In this document: positions 1 to 8,066 of the stretch, piece after piece
How positions within the stretch are numbered: the first letter of the stretch is position 1
Layout of the letters: every line of letters begins with the position of its first letter
NCBI RefSeq assembly: GCF_000161835.1
Contig: NZ_GG697169.2
Coordinates: 419,852 to 483,851, forward strand
Direction of reading: 5' to 3'
DNA from: Thalassobium sp. R2A62
GTDB lineage: Bacteria > Pseudomonadota > Alphaproteobacteria > Rhodobacterales > Rhodobacteraceae
Length of the DNA stretch: 64,000 nucleotides
The notes under the pieces: model-generated
The model's database searches: none
What the model was told of the DNA's origin: nothing
Seen by the model: the letters and a program-made list of their open reading frames with translations, nothing else
Made by a program: the position numbers and the translations under genes

Positions 1-2
1 CA

Positions 3-1352
3 AACGTCAACATTGTCGGCAACCAGTCGGTCATCGTGGACAGCTTTAGCGATGCTGGTCAAACAGCGTCGTTGCGCACAAACGTCTCTGAGGATTGCGC
101 GGCCGCGATGATTGACCTGCACGGTCAAGATGCGTGGGACACAGCAATTGCTGAACAGGCTGCGATCAACGAGGCAGGTGGTGTTACCGAGGCACGCGCA
201 TTGAGCGACGAAGAACGCGCAGCTCTGGTCGAGCAAAAGATCGAAGACGCAGCACCCGTTGGCACAGGCATTGCAGTCACTGTGCTGCTGTTCGCTCTGA
301 TGTTTGCAGTTGCGCGCGGTATCGCACCGTCGGCCAACCGTGCTCCGGTCTTGGTCGGTTGCGTGGGGCTGTGTCTGATCCTACTGATCGACATCTTGCT
401 GATCAAACCTGTGACGTCACCAGGGGGCACGACACTGCTGTTGGCCTTGCCGATGTTGTTGGTGCTCTACGGCGCACGAGCGGCGGCTGGAATGCTGGGT
501 CAGAACGAACTGTTGCGTGTGGTGTTCCCACCGCTGGTTCTGATCATCGCGGTGCTTGGATCCATCTTGGGTGGTATCACTAACCCAACGCCTGCTGCGG
601 CGCTGGGGGCAGGGGGCGCGATCCTCTTGGCCGCGTACCGCAAGCTGAACGATCAGGGCAAGTCTGGCTGGATCGTCATCTATGGTACCTTTGCCATCGT
701 TGTGCTGATCCTTGTCGGGACAAACTTTGACCTACGGGTCAATCAAGAAACGGTAGCCTTTGAGAACCGCATTGCGTTCCTCGTCGCCTTCCTATCGTTC
801 CTCTTTGCGATGTTCTCGATCCTCTACGGCTGTGCCGTCTTGTGGCTGGGGGCGGTTTTGTCGCCTGTTGTTCGCGAAACGGCCAAGGTCACGTCGATGG
901 TGTTCACCATTTTGATCGGATCGCAGTTGTTGAACCTTGTGGTCATCTCTTTTGGTGGCGAGCACTACATCCAGCAATTCTTGCGGAGCTTTGACAATGA
1001 ATGGACTGTGTTCCTGATTGTGATGCTCGTGCTTTTTGTGCTGGGCTTTGTGCTCGACTTCCTCGAGATCATCTACATCGTGATCCCGATCGTTGGGCCC
1101 GTGATTTACGGCGGCACAATGGACCCCAAGTGGGTGACAATTATGATTGCTGTAAACCTTCAGACATCGTTCCTGACACCGCCCTTTGGCTTTGCCCTGT
1201 TCTATCTGCGCGGCGTTGCTCCCAAAGAGGTTACAACGGGCCACATCTACCGCGGTGTTGCACCCTTTGTTCTGATCCAAGTTTTGGGTCTGGGGTTGCT
1301 GGCATTGTTCCCAGCTGTGGTCACGATTGTTCCGAACTTGATCGGCAACTAA
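3..1352 (+). CDS. TRAP transporter large permease subunit (DctM family), 5'-truncated by the window edge
   Basis: The reading frame is open from the first bases, so the start lies upstream; the GTG at 36 is internal. About 450 residues are visible. The first 80 or so are hydrophilic and acidic, followed by many hydrophobic segments and a C-terminal part typical of DctM (NLQTSFLTPPFGFALFYLRG). DctM is the inner-membrane channel of a tripartite ATP-independent periplasmic transporter, which takes up organic acids or similar solutes with a DctP binding protein and a DctQ subunit. The visible part alone is as long as a standard DctM of about 430 residues, so the full protein is a long form with an inserted hydrophilic stretch. 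Substrate unknown. A terminator follows. Confidence 0.9.
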   Translation, partial: NVNIVGNQSVIVDSFSDAGQTASLRTNVSEDCAAAMIDLHGQDAWDTAIAEQAAINEAGGVTEARALSDEERAALVEQKIEDAAPVGTGIAVTVLLFALMFAVARGIAPSANRAPVLVGCVGLCLILLIDILLIKPVTSPGGTTLLLALPMLLVLYGARAAAGMLGQNELLRVVFPPLVLIIAVLGSILGGITNPTPAAALGAGGAILLAAYRKLNDQGKSGWIVIYGTFAIVVLILVGTNFDLRVNQETVAFENRIAFLVAFLSFLFAMFSILYGCAVLWLGAVLSPVVRETAKVTSMVFTILIGSQLLNLVVISFGGEHYIQQFLRSFDNEWTVFLIVMLVLFVLGFVLDFLEIIYIVIPIVGPVIYGGTMDPKWVTIMIAVNLQTSFLTPPFGFALFYLRGVAPKEVTTGHIYRGVAPFVLIQVLGLGLLALFPAVVTIVPNLIGN

Positions 1353-1373
1353 GTCGGAGATCATAACTACACG

Positions 1374-1399
1374 CGGGGGCCTTTCGAGGCCCCCGTTTT
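1374..1399 (+). terminator. Rho-independent terminator after the TRAP permease
   Basis: A perfect 9-bp stem (CGGGGGCCT / AGGCCCCCG) with a TTCG tetraloop is followed by TTTT. It lies 22 bases after the stop codon of the TRAP gene and between convergent genes. Confidence 0.9.
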
Positions 1400-1409
1400 C
1401 GTTTCACCG

Positions 1410-1797
1410 CTAGGCTTTGAGCTGTAGCAGGTCCCAACGGTTGCCAAAGGGATCAGACCAAACCACAACCGAGCCATAGACTTCGTGACGTGGCTCTTCG
1501 TGGAATGTCACACCGGCGTCGCGCATCGCTGCATAGTCGGTCTGAAAGTCATCGGTGTGCAAAAAAACCCACACGCCCACCGGTTTGATTGCCGATAGTC
1601 GCATCTTGATCGGGACCATCAGCCCGCGCCAATAGGATATGGGTCGCTGCTCCTTTCGGAGTGACCAAGACCCAGCGTTTTCCGCCGCCCAAATCAATGT
1701 CAGATGTCAGTGTGAACCCGAGCGTTTCCACGTAAAAGGCAAGCCCTGCGTCATAGTCGGGCACCACGATCGTGAACGCGTGGATGTGTTGTGCCAT
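1410..1797 (-). pseudogene. VOC (glyoxalase-like) family protein, split by a frameshift
   Basis: The first half (1549-1797) reads [18 protein letters not shown] and breaks off after NQTGGRVGFFAHR. The second half (1410 to about 1600) continues in another frame as FLHTDDFQTDYAAMRDAG and ends DPFGNRWDLLQLKA, a typical VOC C-terminus. The break falls in a run of seven A at 1561-1567 (T7 on the coding strand). Removing one T restores GGRVGFLHTDDFQ, the usual family sequence. VOC proteins are small metal-binding enzymes such as glyoxalases or bleomycin-resistance-like proteins. The start overlaps the stop of bpt by one base, so it was the last gene of that operon. It may be a true mutation or a homopolymer sequencing error. 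Confidence 0.85.
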
Positions 1798-2618
1798 TAT
1801 CCTGTTGGGCGCCCGTCAGGCAAATTGATCCGCGCGACCTGTTCTGCAATCGGATCGACCGATAGCGGGTGGGTGTTGTCGGCATATTCTTCTGGGTTGC
1901 CAATCGGCTGCCAGACACCGCCGCGATAGATCTCGAGACCAGAGAATTTGGCCTTGTATCCCATCTTGGGTGAGCCGGGGACCCAATAGCCCAGATAGAC
2001 GTAAGGAAGGCCCGCCTCGCGGGCGATCTCGATATGATCCAGGATCAAATACGTCCCGAGACTTTGACGCTCTAGGTCGGGGTCGAAGAAGGAATAAACC
2101 ATAGACAGACCGTCATCCAAGACATCTGTCAGGCAGGTCGCAGCTAATGGCGTTTCGCCCGGAGGGTCATTGTATTCGATCACACGGCTTCGGATTGGTG
2201 TTTCCTCGATCATCGCCGCAAATTCAAAGATATCCATGTCAGCCATGCCACCATCTGCGTGACGACTGTCGAGGTAGGTCCGAAACAAGGCGAACTGATC
2301 TTCTGTGGCCCACGGTGACGATGCATTGCGAACCAGATGTGCATTCCGTTTGCTAACACGGCGCTGACTGCGCGACGGTGCAAAATTCGCAACATTGATC
2401 CGTGCCGAAAAACAGGCAGAACATTCTGCACAGGCGGGGCGGTACAGCACATTTTGCGAACGACGAAAGCCCTGTTTTGACAGCCCATTGTTTAGCTTTT
2501 CCGCATTCTCGCCTTGCAGTGCTGTAAACAGCTTACGCTCCATCCGGCCATCCAAATAGGGGCACGGTTGGGGCGCTGTCACGTAAAACTGTGGTGCAAT
2601 GGGGAGAGTATGGCGCAT
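1797..2618 (-). CDS. bpt: aspartate/glutamate leucyltransferase (N-end rule, Bpt/Ate family)
   Basis: The 273-residue product matches bacterial Bpt, which transfers leucine from Leu-tRNA to proteins with N-terminal Asp or Glu and so marks them for ClpS/ClpAP degradation. The N-terminus carries the family cysteines (CPYLDGR, then [15 protein letters not shown]), and the C-terminal acyltransferase fold ends with [18 protein letters not shown]. The ATG has an AGGATC ribosome site. It lies downstream of the RDD gene on the same strand and overlaps the broken VOC gene by one base, so the four genes from 3653 down to 1410 probably share a transcript. Cytoplasmic. Confidence 0.93.
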   Translation of the reverse strand: MRHTLPIAPQFYVTAPQPCPYLDGRMERKLFTALQGENAEKLNNGLSKQGFRRSQNVLYRPACAECSACFSARINVANFAPSRSQRRVSKRNAHLVRNASSPWATEDQFALFRTYLDSRHADGGMADMDIFEFAAMIEETPIRSRVIEYNDPPGETPLAATCLTDVLDDGLSMVYSFFDPDLERQSLGTYLILDHIEIAREAGLPYVYLGYWVPGSPKMGYKAKFSGLEIYRGGVWQPIGNPEEYADNTHPLSVDPIAEQVARINLPDGRPTG

Positions 2619-2693
2619 GGGATCCTAACGCGATGTGTTGCACGACTTTACCAAAGCCGCGCAACAAGTCCAACCACCAGATTTAGGGAGGGG

Positions 2694-3158
2694 TTAACGA
2701 TCCCTCGCGTAAAGCGCGCGATTAAGTGCTGTCGTGCCCAAGACATGGTCTGTCAGACCTTGTTTGTAAGAGCTGGTGAGCATCAAAAGGATCGAAATCA
2801 ATTGCAGCGGAAACACCGCGATGCTGATTGTATACCACAGCGTATGCGCCAGAGCGGTTCCGGACGACAGGCGTTCGCCGGCGATTGTCCGCAATTCTAG
2901 CCCCATGATCCGCATGCCCGGCGTTGCCGAAGAACTCGCAATCGAAAACCAGCGATACAGAAATCCGACAACCAAGATCATCACAGGAAAGATCAGAATT
3001 CCGAGGAACAAGGTGAACGGCAACAGCAGCGCGGCAGTGATCGCAATCAGCACCATATCGAACACCCAAGCCACAGCGCGTTTCGTCGGGACAGACGCAT
3101 AGAAATCGCTGTGAGTGTGGGGGTTAGGTAGGGACCAGATATCGGCGGTCGTAGACAT
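2694..3158 (-). CDS. RDD family membrane protein
   Basis: The product has 154 residues. I start it at the ATG ending at 3158, which has GGAG six bases upstream, rather than at earlier in-frame codons. After a short hydrophilic N-terminus it has the RDD opening (KRAVAWVFDM), two close hydrophobic helices, an S-A-T-P-G-M-R-IMGLELR segment typical of RDD domains, and a third helix. RDD proteins sit in the inner membrane; some are linked to ion or solute exchange, but the role here is unknown. The gene follows the DUF2852 gene by 78 bp on the same strand. Confidence 0.85.
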   Translation of the reverse strand: MSTTADIWSLPNPHTHSDFYASVPTKRAVAWVFDMVLIAITAALLLPFTLFLGILIFPVMILVVGFLYRWFSIASSSATPGMRIMGLELRTIAGERLSSGTALAHTLWYTISIAVFPLQLISILLMLTSSYKQGLTDHVLGTTALNRALYARDR

Positions 3159-3236
3159 TAGAGGCTCCATTGAAATGTGTGTGTTGAAATGATCCCCAAA
3201 CGCGGGAGGCACGTTTGGGGAGTAGGGGTCATGGGG

Positions 3237-3653
3237 TTAGGCGTCTTCTTCAACTTTGTCTTCTTCGACTTTGTCCGCGCGGTCTTCCATGAACTGGTCG
3301 AACTCGGATTTGTCTTTGGCTTCACGCAGACGCTCGAGGAACGCCTCAAAGTTCTGCTGCTCTTCTTCAAGGCGGCGCAATGTGTCGGCCTTGTATGCGT
3401 CAAATGCTGTGTTGCCCGAAGACGTCCGAGCGACATTACGGTGACGGCGGTTGCCGCAAGTGTGCGATTTCGAAAACATGCGTTTGCTCCAGATCATGTA
3501 GGCCAAAAGGGCGAGACCGACAGGCCAGAAAAAGATAAAGCCAAGCACCATCGCCGCGATCCAAGCGCCTTTGCCGCGCTCGTCCAGCCAATGTTCGGTG
3601 CGCCCGAACCAAGATGTGGGCTGTGTCGGTTGCTGTAGGGAAGCGGTGCTCAT
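3237..3653 (-). CDS. DUF2852 domain membrane protein
   Basis: The product has 138 residues from the ATG ending at 3653, which has GGAG seven bases upstream. It has one clear transmembrane helix (AAMVLGFIFFWPVGLALLAY), then YMIWSKRMF, a basic linker, and a charged, coiled-coil-like tail (RRLEEEQQNFEAFLERLREAKDK) ending in acidic residues. This layout matches the DUF2852 family common in Rhodobacteraceae; the function is not known. It is the first gene of the minus-strand group, and two palindromes lie just upstream, at 3679-3697 and 3736-3756, suggesting a repressor-controlled promoter. Confidence 0.85.
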   Translation of the reverse strand: MSTASLQQPTQPTSWFGRTEHWLDERGKGAWIAAMVLGFIFFWPVGLALLAYMIWSKRMFSKSHTCGNRRHRNVARTSSGNTAFDAYKADTLRRLEEEQQNFEAFLERLREAKDKSEFDQFMEDRADKVEEDKVEEDA

Positions 3654-3678
3654 TGTCAGTCTCCTTGGGTGTGTGTTG

Positions 3679-3697
3679 ATGTGAATGCTATTCACAT
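3679..3697. promoter_or_regulatory. palindromic operator candidate upstream of the DUF2852 gene
   Basis: ATGTGAATGCTATTCACAT is a perfect inverted repeat with 8-bp arms and a 3-base centre, 26 bp before the DUF2852 start codon. Its core has the form TGT-N11-ACA, as does the second palindrome at 3736-3756. The regulator is unknown. Confidence 0.6.
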
Positions 3698-3735
3698 TGA
3701 AACAGATGGGAAGACTGGCCCTTTGGTCAAGGACT

Positions 3736-3756
3736 AATGTAAATATTTTTTACATT
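3736..3756. promoter_or_regulatory. second palindromic operator candidate of the same form
   Basis: An inverted repeat with 8-bp arms AATGTAAA / TTTACATT around TATTT. The core TGTAAATATTTTTTACA has the same TGT-N11-ACA length as the palindrome at 3679-3697, and the two centres are 58 bp apart. It sits just past the end of the YbaK gene. Confidence 0.5.
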
Positions 3757-3762
3757 TTTGAT

Positions 3763-4236
3763 TTAAGCTACTGTAAACGATACTAATTTTCCGCCCGAAA
3801 GTTCTTGCAGCTTCGCGGGTACAGCAGGGAAAATATGGCGTGGGGTGCCTGCAGCGGCGTAAATCACATCAAACTTCATCAAGGTTTCGTCAAAAAACGC
3901 GAGCGTTTCGATCAAATGGCCGACTGGACTGACACCGCCAATCGCAAATCCGGTCTGCGTACGAATGAGCGCTGCATCCGCTTTGCCCAACGGTTCGCCG
4001 GCCAGTTCAGACGCACGCGCAGGGTCAACCTGTCTGCCGCCTGCTGTCACAAACAAAATTGCGCGCCCGCTGGTTTCGCCACGGAAAATGATCGACTTGG
4101 CGATTTGATCCACATGACATCCTGCGACGTCGGCGGCCTGCTGTGCGGTGCGCGTTTCCGACCCGCATTCGATGATTTCACCATCCCAGCCTGCATCGGC
4201 CAAAACTCGGGTCACACGTTTTAAACTCTTACTCAT
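3763..4236 (-). CDS. YbaK/EbsC family aminoacyl-tRNA deacylase
   Basis: The product has 157 residues from the ATG ending at 4236, which has GGAG upstream; longer in-frame extensions lack a ribosome site. The sequence has the YbaK/ProX layout: QQAADVAGCHVDQIAKSIIF, then FVTAGGRQVDPARASEL, and FAIGGVSPVGH near the C-terminus. Members hydrolyse mischarged aminoacyl-tRNAs such as Cys-tRNA-Pro in trans. It is divergent from glnE, sharing an 80-bp gap. The exact tRNA substrate cannot be told from sequence. Confidence 0.9.
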   Translation of the reverse strand: MSKSLKRVTRVLADAGWDGEIIECGSETRTAQQAADVAGCHVDQIAKSIIFRGETSGRAILFVTAGGRQVDPARASELAGEPLGKADAALIRTQTGFAIGGVSPVGHLIETLAFFDETLMKFDVIYAAAGTPRHIFPAVPAKLQELSGGKLVSFTVA

Positions 4237-4315
4237 AATGATCTCCGAATTTTTGACGACGCTACGAGGCACGCGCGGAATTGACCAGAGCGAACAGGTG
4301 GGCCACGGTCGACCA

Positions 4316-7102
4316 ATGAGCTTTGCCAATCGAATGACCCGCGTGCCACGTGCTTTTGACCCTGACTTGGGGGGCGAAGTCGCGGGGTACTGTGATGCGC
4401 GGTTCGATCCGCTGTTGGTGGGGACTGCGGGTTCGTCACCTTATTTGTTGGGTTTGATTAAACGCGAGGCTGATTGGTTGCGTGCCGCGCTCGCCGACCC
4501 TGAGGCCGCATTCGAAGACGTGATGGAAGGGATCGAAACGCTGACCGTCTCGGACATGGATGTGGGTTTGCGCGGTGCCAAACGGCGGGTTGCTCTGATC
4601 ACGGCGCTTGCGGATATCGCGGGTGTTTGGGATTTGTTGGAGGTGACAACGCGGTTGACCCGATTTGCTGACGCGGCGGTTCACCTTGCCGTGCGCCGAT
4701 TGCTGAGGGCTGAAATCGCGCGGGGCAAGCTGCCGGGTATGACCGAAGATGATGCCGAAACTGGTTCAGGGTATTTTGTACTGGCGATGGGTAAACAAGG
4801 CGCGTTCGAGCTGAACTACTCGAGCGACATCGATCTGATTTGTCTGTTTGATGAAACAAAGTATGAGGCGGACGACTATCATGATGTTCGCGCCGCTCTG
4901 ATCCGTGTCACGCGTCGCCTGACATCAGTCATCGGGGATACGACCAAGGACGGGTATGTGTTCCGGACCGATCTTCGGTTGCGGCCCGACGCCAGTGTGA
5001 CACCTGTGTGTTTGTCGACCGAAGCAGCCGAAAGGTACTATGAAAGTGTCGGTCGTACTTGGGAACGCGCAGCCTTGATCAAAGCGCGGGTCTGTGGTGG
5101 GGATATCACCGCAGGCAATGTTTTTCTGAATACGCTCAAGCCGTTTGTTTGGCGCAAGCATCTGGATTTTGCGGCGATCCAAGACGCCCATGACATGCGG
5201 TTGCGCATTCGCGCGCACAAAGGGTTGGGGGGGGCAATCACCTTGCCCGATCACAACATGAAACTGGGGCGTGGCGGCATTCGCGAGATCGAATTCTTTA
5301 CGCAGACCCGCCAGTTGATCTCGGGTGGGCGCGATCCCCGTTTGCGGGTCAGTGGCACGCGTGATGGGCTGGGTGTGTTGTCACAAACCGGTTGGATCAC
5401 GTCCGAAATCAGTGAAACGCTTTGGGATCATTACGTCGCACACCGCACGGTCGAACACCGGTTGCAGATGATCCGTGATGCGCAGACCCATACGCTTCCC
5501 AAGACGGACGAAGGTTTTGACCGTCTCGCGTGTTTGATGGACACCAATGCCGACGATCTGCGCGACGACATCACAACCCGACTAGAAGATGTGCACCATC
5601 TGACCGAAGGGTTCTTTGCCCCAGATGCGCCCACACAAACAGAGGCCGAGGATGATTTCGGGGCCGAGGTGACCGCCCGTTGGCCCAGCTATCCAGCCCT
5701 TCGAAGTGATCGTGCTGCGGAACTGTTCCGCCGCTTGCGTCCAGAAATCATGACACGCCTGTCAAAATCGGCGCAACCCGACGAAGCGCTGAACCAGTTC
5801 GATGCGTTTCTTGCGGGGTTGCCCGCAGGGGTCCAGCTGTTTTCGCTGTTCGACGCGAACCCGCAACTGATCGATTTGATTGTCGATATTTGTGGTAGCG
5901 CGCCCGCACTTGCCAATTATCTCTCGCGCAACGCTGGTGTGTTTGATGCCGTCATTGGCGGCGCGTTCTTTGCACAGTGGCCAGGCCGTGCTGAACTCAC
6001 GGAAGGGCTGGCAGCCCAACTAGGTGAAATTGGGGACTACGAACGCCAGCTAGATGCCACGCGGCGCTGGTCCAAAGAATGGGCATTTCGCACGGGCGTT
6101 CATCATCTGCGCGGCCTTGTAAGCGCGGACGAAGCAGGCGCCCAGTATTCAGATGTCGCCGAGGCGTGCCTGACCGCGCTCTGGCCCGTCGTGGTCGAGG
6201 GGTTCGAAGCCAAACACGGCCCGCAACCCGGCCGCGGGGCTGTCGTGCTTGGGATGGGATCCTTGGGGTCGGGGCGGCTACATGCGCGATCTGATCTGGA
6301 TTTGATCCTGATCTATGACGCCCAAGAGGTAGAGAACTCTGGCGGGCCACGCCCGCTGCAAACCCGCACGTACTATGCACGTTTGACGCAGGCGTTGCTC
6401 ACAGCCCTGACCGCGCCGATGGCAGAGGGGCGATTGTTCGAGGTCGACATGCGGCTACGTCCTTCAGGGCGCCAAGGTCCCGTTGCGACGTCGTTGGCGT
6501 CCTTTACCAGCTATCAGCAGTACGAGGCGTGGACATGGGAACATTTGGCTCTGACACGTGCTCGTGCGGTTGCTGGGAACCTTGAACTGGGGGCCGAGAT
6601 CGAAACGTTCCGGTTAGAGCTATTGCAAAGCAAGCAAAACGGCACAGAAATCGCAACCGATGTGGCTGACATGCGACGCCGGATCGCACGGGCCAAAGCA
6701 CCGGACAATGAATGGGACGCCAAGATCGGGGCGGGACGCTTGCAAGACATCGAACTGTTCGCCCAATCATTGGCACTGCGAGCCGGAGACGGGTCTCGTA
6801 CATTAGAGGCCCAGCTCGATGCAGGTGTCGCATCTGATGCTTTGCAAGCCGCAGACAGGAACGAACTTGTCCACGCCGCTGCCATGGTGTGGAAATTGCA
6901 GGCAGCAGCCAAGCTGATTTCCGAAGGTCCATTGGTCCTGACCGAAGCGGGGCAGGGTGCTACCGATTTTGTTTTGTCACAGCTTGGGGCGGAAACGGTG
7001 GATGAGATGCGCAAGACGTTGGAACAGGCGAGCACGCAGGCCGATGCTATCATCACGCGCCACTTGGGGCAGCCAACGGAGCATCATGATGAAAAAGGGT
7101 GA
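4316..7102 (+). CDS. glnE: bifunctional glutamine synthetase adenylyltransferase/deadenylyltransferase
   Basis: The product has 928 residues from ATG 4316 (MSFANRMTRVPRAFDP), close to the usual length. The frame is open further upstream, but those codons overlap the promoter of the divergent YbaK gene. Two nucleotidyltransferase halves are visible: the first near residues 147-175 with LNYSSDIDLICLFD, which removes AMP, and the second near 640-665 with GMGSLGSGRLHARSDLDLIL, which adds AMP. The enzyme controls glutamine synthetase in response to PII and glutamine. No strong ribosome site precedes the chosen ATG. A small reading frame overlaps the 3' end. Confidence 0.95.
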   Translation: MSFANRMTRVPRAFDPDLGGEVAGYCDARFDPLLVGTAGSSPYLLGLIKREADWLRAALADPEAAFEDVMEGIETLTVSDMDVGLRGAKRRVALITALADIAGVWDLLEVTTRLTRFADAAVHLAVRRLLRAEIARGKLPGMTEDDAETGSGYFVLAMGKQGAFELNYSSDIDLICLFDETKYEADDYHDVRAALIRVTRRLTSVIGDTTKDGYVFRTDLRLRPDASVTPVCLSTEAAERYYESVGRTWERAALIKARVCGGDITAGNVFLNTLKPFVWRKHLDFAAIQDAHDMRLRIRAHKGLGGAITLPDHNMKLGRGGIREIEFFTQTRQLISGGRDPRLRVSGTRDGLGVLSQTGWITSEISETLWDHYVAHRTVEHRLQMIRDAQTHTLPKTDEGFDRLACLMDTNADDLRDDITTRLEDVHHLTEGFFAPDAPTQTEAEDDFGAEVTARWPSYPALRSDRAAELFRRLRPEIMTRLSKSAQPDEALNQFDAFLAGLPAGVQLFSLFDANPQLIDLIVDICGSAPALANYLSRNAGVFDAVIGGAFFAQWPGRAELTEGLAAQLGEIGDYERQLDATRRWSKEWAFRTGVHHLRGLVSADEAGAQYSDVAEACLTALWPVVVEGFEAKHGPQPGRGAVVLGMGSLGSGRLHARSDLDLILIYDAQEVENSGGPRPLQTRTYYARLTQALLTALTAPMAEGRLFEVDMRLRPSGRQGPVATSLASFTSYQQYEAWTWEHLALTRARAVAGNLELGAEIETFRLELLQSKQNGTEIATDVADMRRRIARAKAPDNEWDAKIGAGRLQDIELFAQSLALRAGDGSRTLEAQLDAGVASDALQAADRNELVHAAAMVWKLQAAAKLISEGPLVLTEAGQGATDFVLSQLGAETVDEMRKTLEQASTQADAIITRHLGQPTEHHDEKG

Positions 7103-7364
7103 CGGGCTAGACCCCAAAGGGTTGATCTTTGAAAGCTACCGCATTGACGGCATCACCGCTGGTGAATGCCGCTCGATTTTTCTGGATTGGGCGCTGAGCT
7201 TGCCCCAAGGGGCAAACCCACGTCCATTGATCACAGATCTTTTGGCGCGCTATGGAACCGATCACGCCCAGCACCCAATGACGGCCGTTTTGACCGAGGG
7301 GCTGGCAAGCGCGGGGCCTGCCAAACGCCGCGGTGGGCGTGCAGCGCGGGTCGGGCGCAGTTAG
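7086..7364 (+). CDS. conserved hypothetical protein, 92 residues, overlapping glnE
   Basis: It begins at ATG 7086 (a second ATG follows at once), 17 bases inside the end of glnE and in another frame, which suggests translational coupling. The product has a compact segment GITAGECRSIFLDWALSLPQ, then ARYGTDHAQHPMTAVLTEGL, and a basic tail rich in R and G. I recognise it only as a small protein of unknown function found with glnE in this family; the tail could bind nucleic acid. Its stop codon overlaps the stop of convergent eda by 4 bp. Confidence 0.75.
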   Translation: MMKKGDGLDPKGLIFESYRIDGITAGECRSIFLDWALSLPQGANPRPLITDLLARYGTDHAQHPMTAVLTEGLASAGPAKRRGGRAARVGRS

Positions 7365-8002
7365 CCTAGTTTGGCCACTGCTTCGCGCGCCAAGGTTTCG
7401 ATGCCTGCCCAATCACCTGATTTGACCAAGTCGCCAGGAGCGACCCAGCTGCCACCAACACACAGGGTGTTCGGCAGTTTCAAATAGTCAGGTGCGTTCT
7501 TCAACGATACACCCCCTGTTGGGCAAAAGCTGATCTGAGGCAGGGGTGCCCCGATCGCTTTGAGCGCTGGTGCGCCGCCATTTGCTTCGGCGGGGAAGAA
7601 CTTTTGAACTGTATAGCCGCGCTCTAGCAGGCGCATGGCCTCGGACGATGTCGCGGTGCCGGGCAGCAATGGCAGGTCGTTAGCTTCGCATGCATCCAAT
7701 AGAACGTCTGTCGCGCCGGGCGAGACACCAAAGGTCGCGCCAGCTTCTTTTGCGGCTTCAACGTCTGCTGGGGTCAACAATGTACCTGCACCAACAACGC
7801 CGCCTTGGACCTGAGCCATCTCGCGGATCACTTCTAGAGCTGCTGGCGTGCGCAATGTGACTTCGAGTGCGGGCAAACCGCCTGCGACAAGAGCCTGAGC
7901 AAGAGGTGCTGCCGTGCTGACGTCATGAACAACAAGAACGGGTACAACAGGCGCCAATAGGCAAATTTCACGGGCGCGAGTGCTGGCGGCTTCAGGTGTC
8001 AT
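7361..8002 (-). CDS. eda: 2-dehydro-3-deoxy-6-phosphogluconate (KDPG) aldolase
   Basis: The 213-residue class I aldolase splits KDPG into pyruvate and glyceraldehyde-3-phosphate, the last step of the Entner-Doudoroff route. Visible family features are VPVLVVHD near the N-terminus, ALEVTLRT with the catalytic Glu and substrate-binding Arg, VVGAGTLL, and the Schiff-base lysine in YTVQKFFPAEANGG. GAGGA precedes the ATG. It lies 64 bp after edd on the same strand and is probably co-transcribed with it; a small hairpin sits in the gap. Confidence 0.96.
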   Translation of the reverse strand: MTPEAASTRAREICLLAPVVPVLVVHDVSTAAPLAQALVAGGLPALEVTLRTPAALEVIREMAQVQGGVVGAGTLLTPADVEAAKEAGATFGVSPGATDVLLDACEANDLPLLPGTATSSEAMRLLERGYTVQKFFPAEANGGAPALKAIGAPLPQISFCPTGGVSLKNAPDYLKLPNTLCVGGSWVAPGDLVKSGDWAGIETLAREAVAKLG

Positions 8003-8025
8003 AATGTGGTCCTCGGATTACGAAT

Positions 8026-8040
8026 GCCGGAGCCTCCGGC
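8026..8040 (-). other. small hairpin in the edd-eda gap
   Basis: GCCGGA / TCCGGC forms a 6-bp stem with a 3-base loop between edd and eda, with no T-run. It could stabilise or process the edd-eda mRNA; it is not a convincing terminator. Confidence 0.4.
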
Positions 8041-8066
8041 GAAAGTTAATTGGTACTTAGGTCAGT

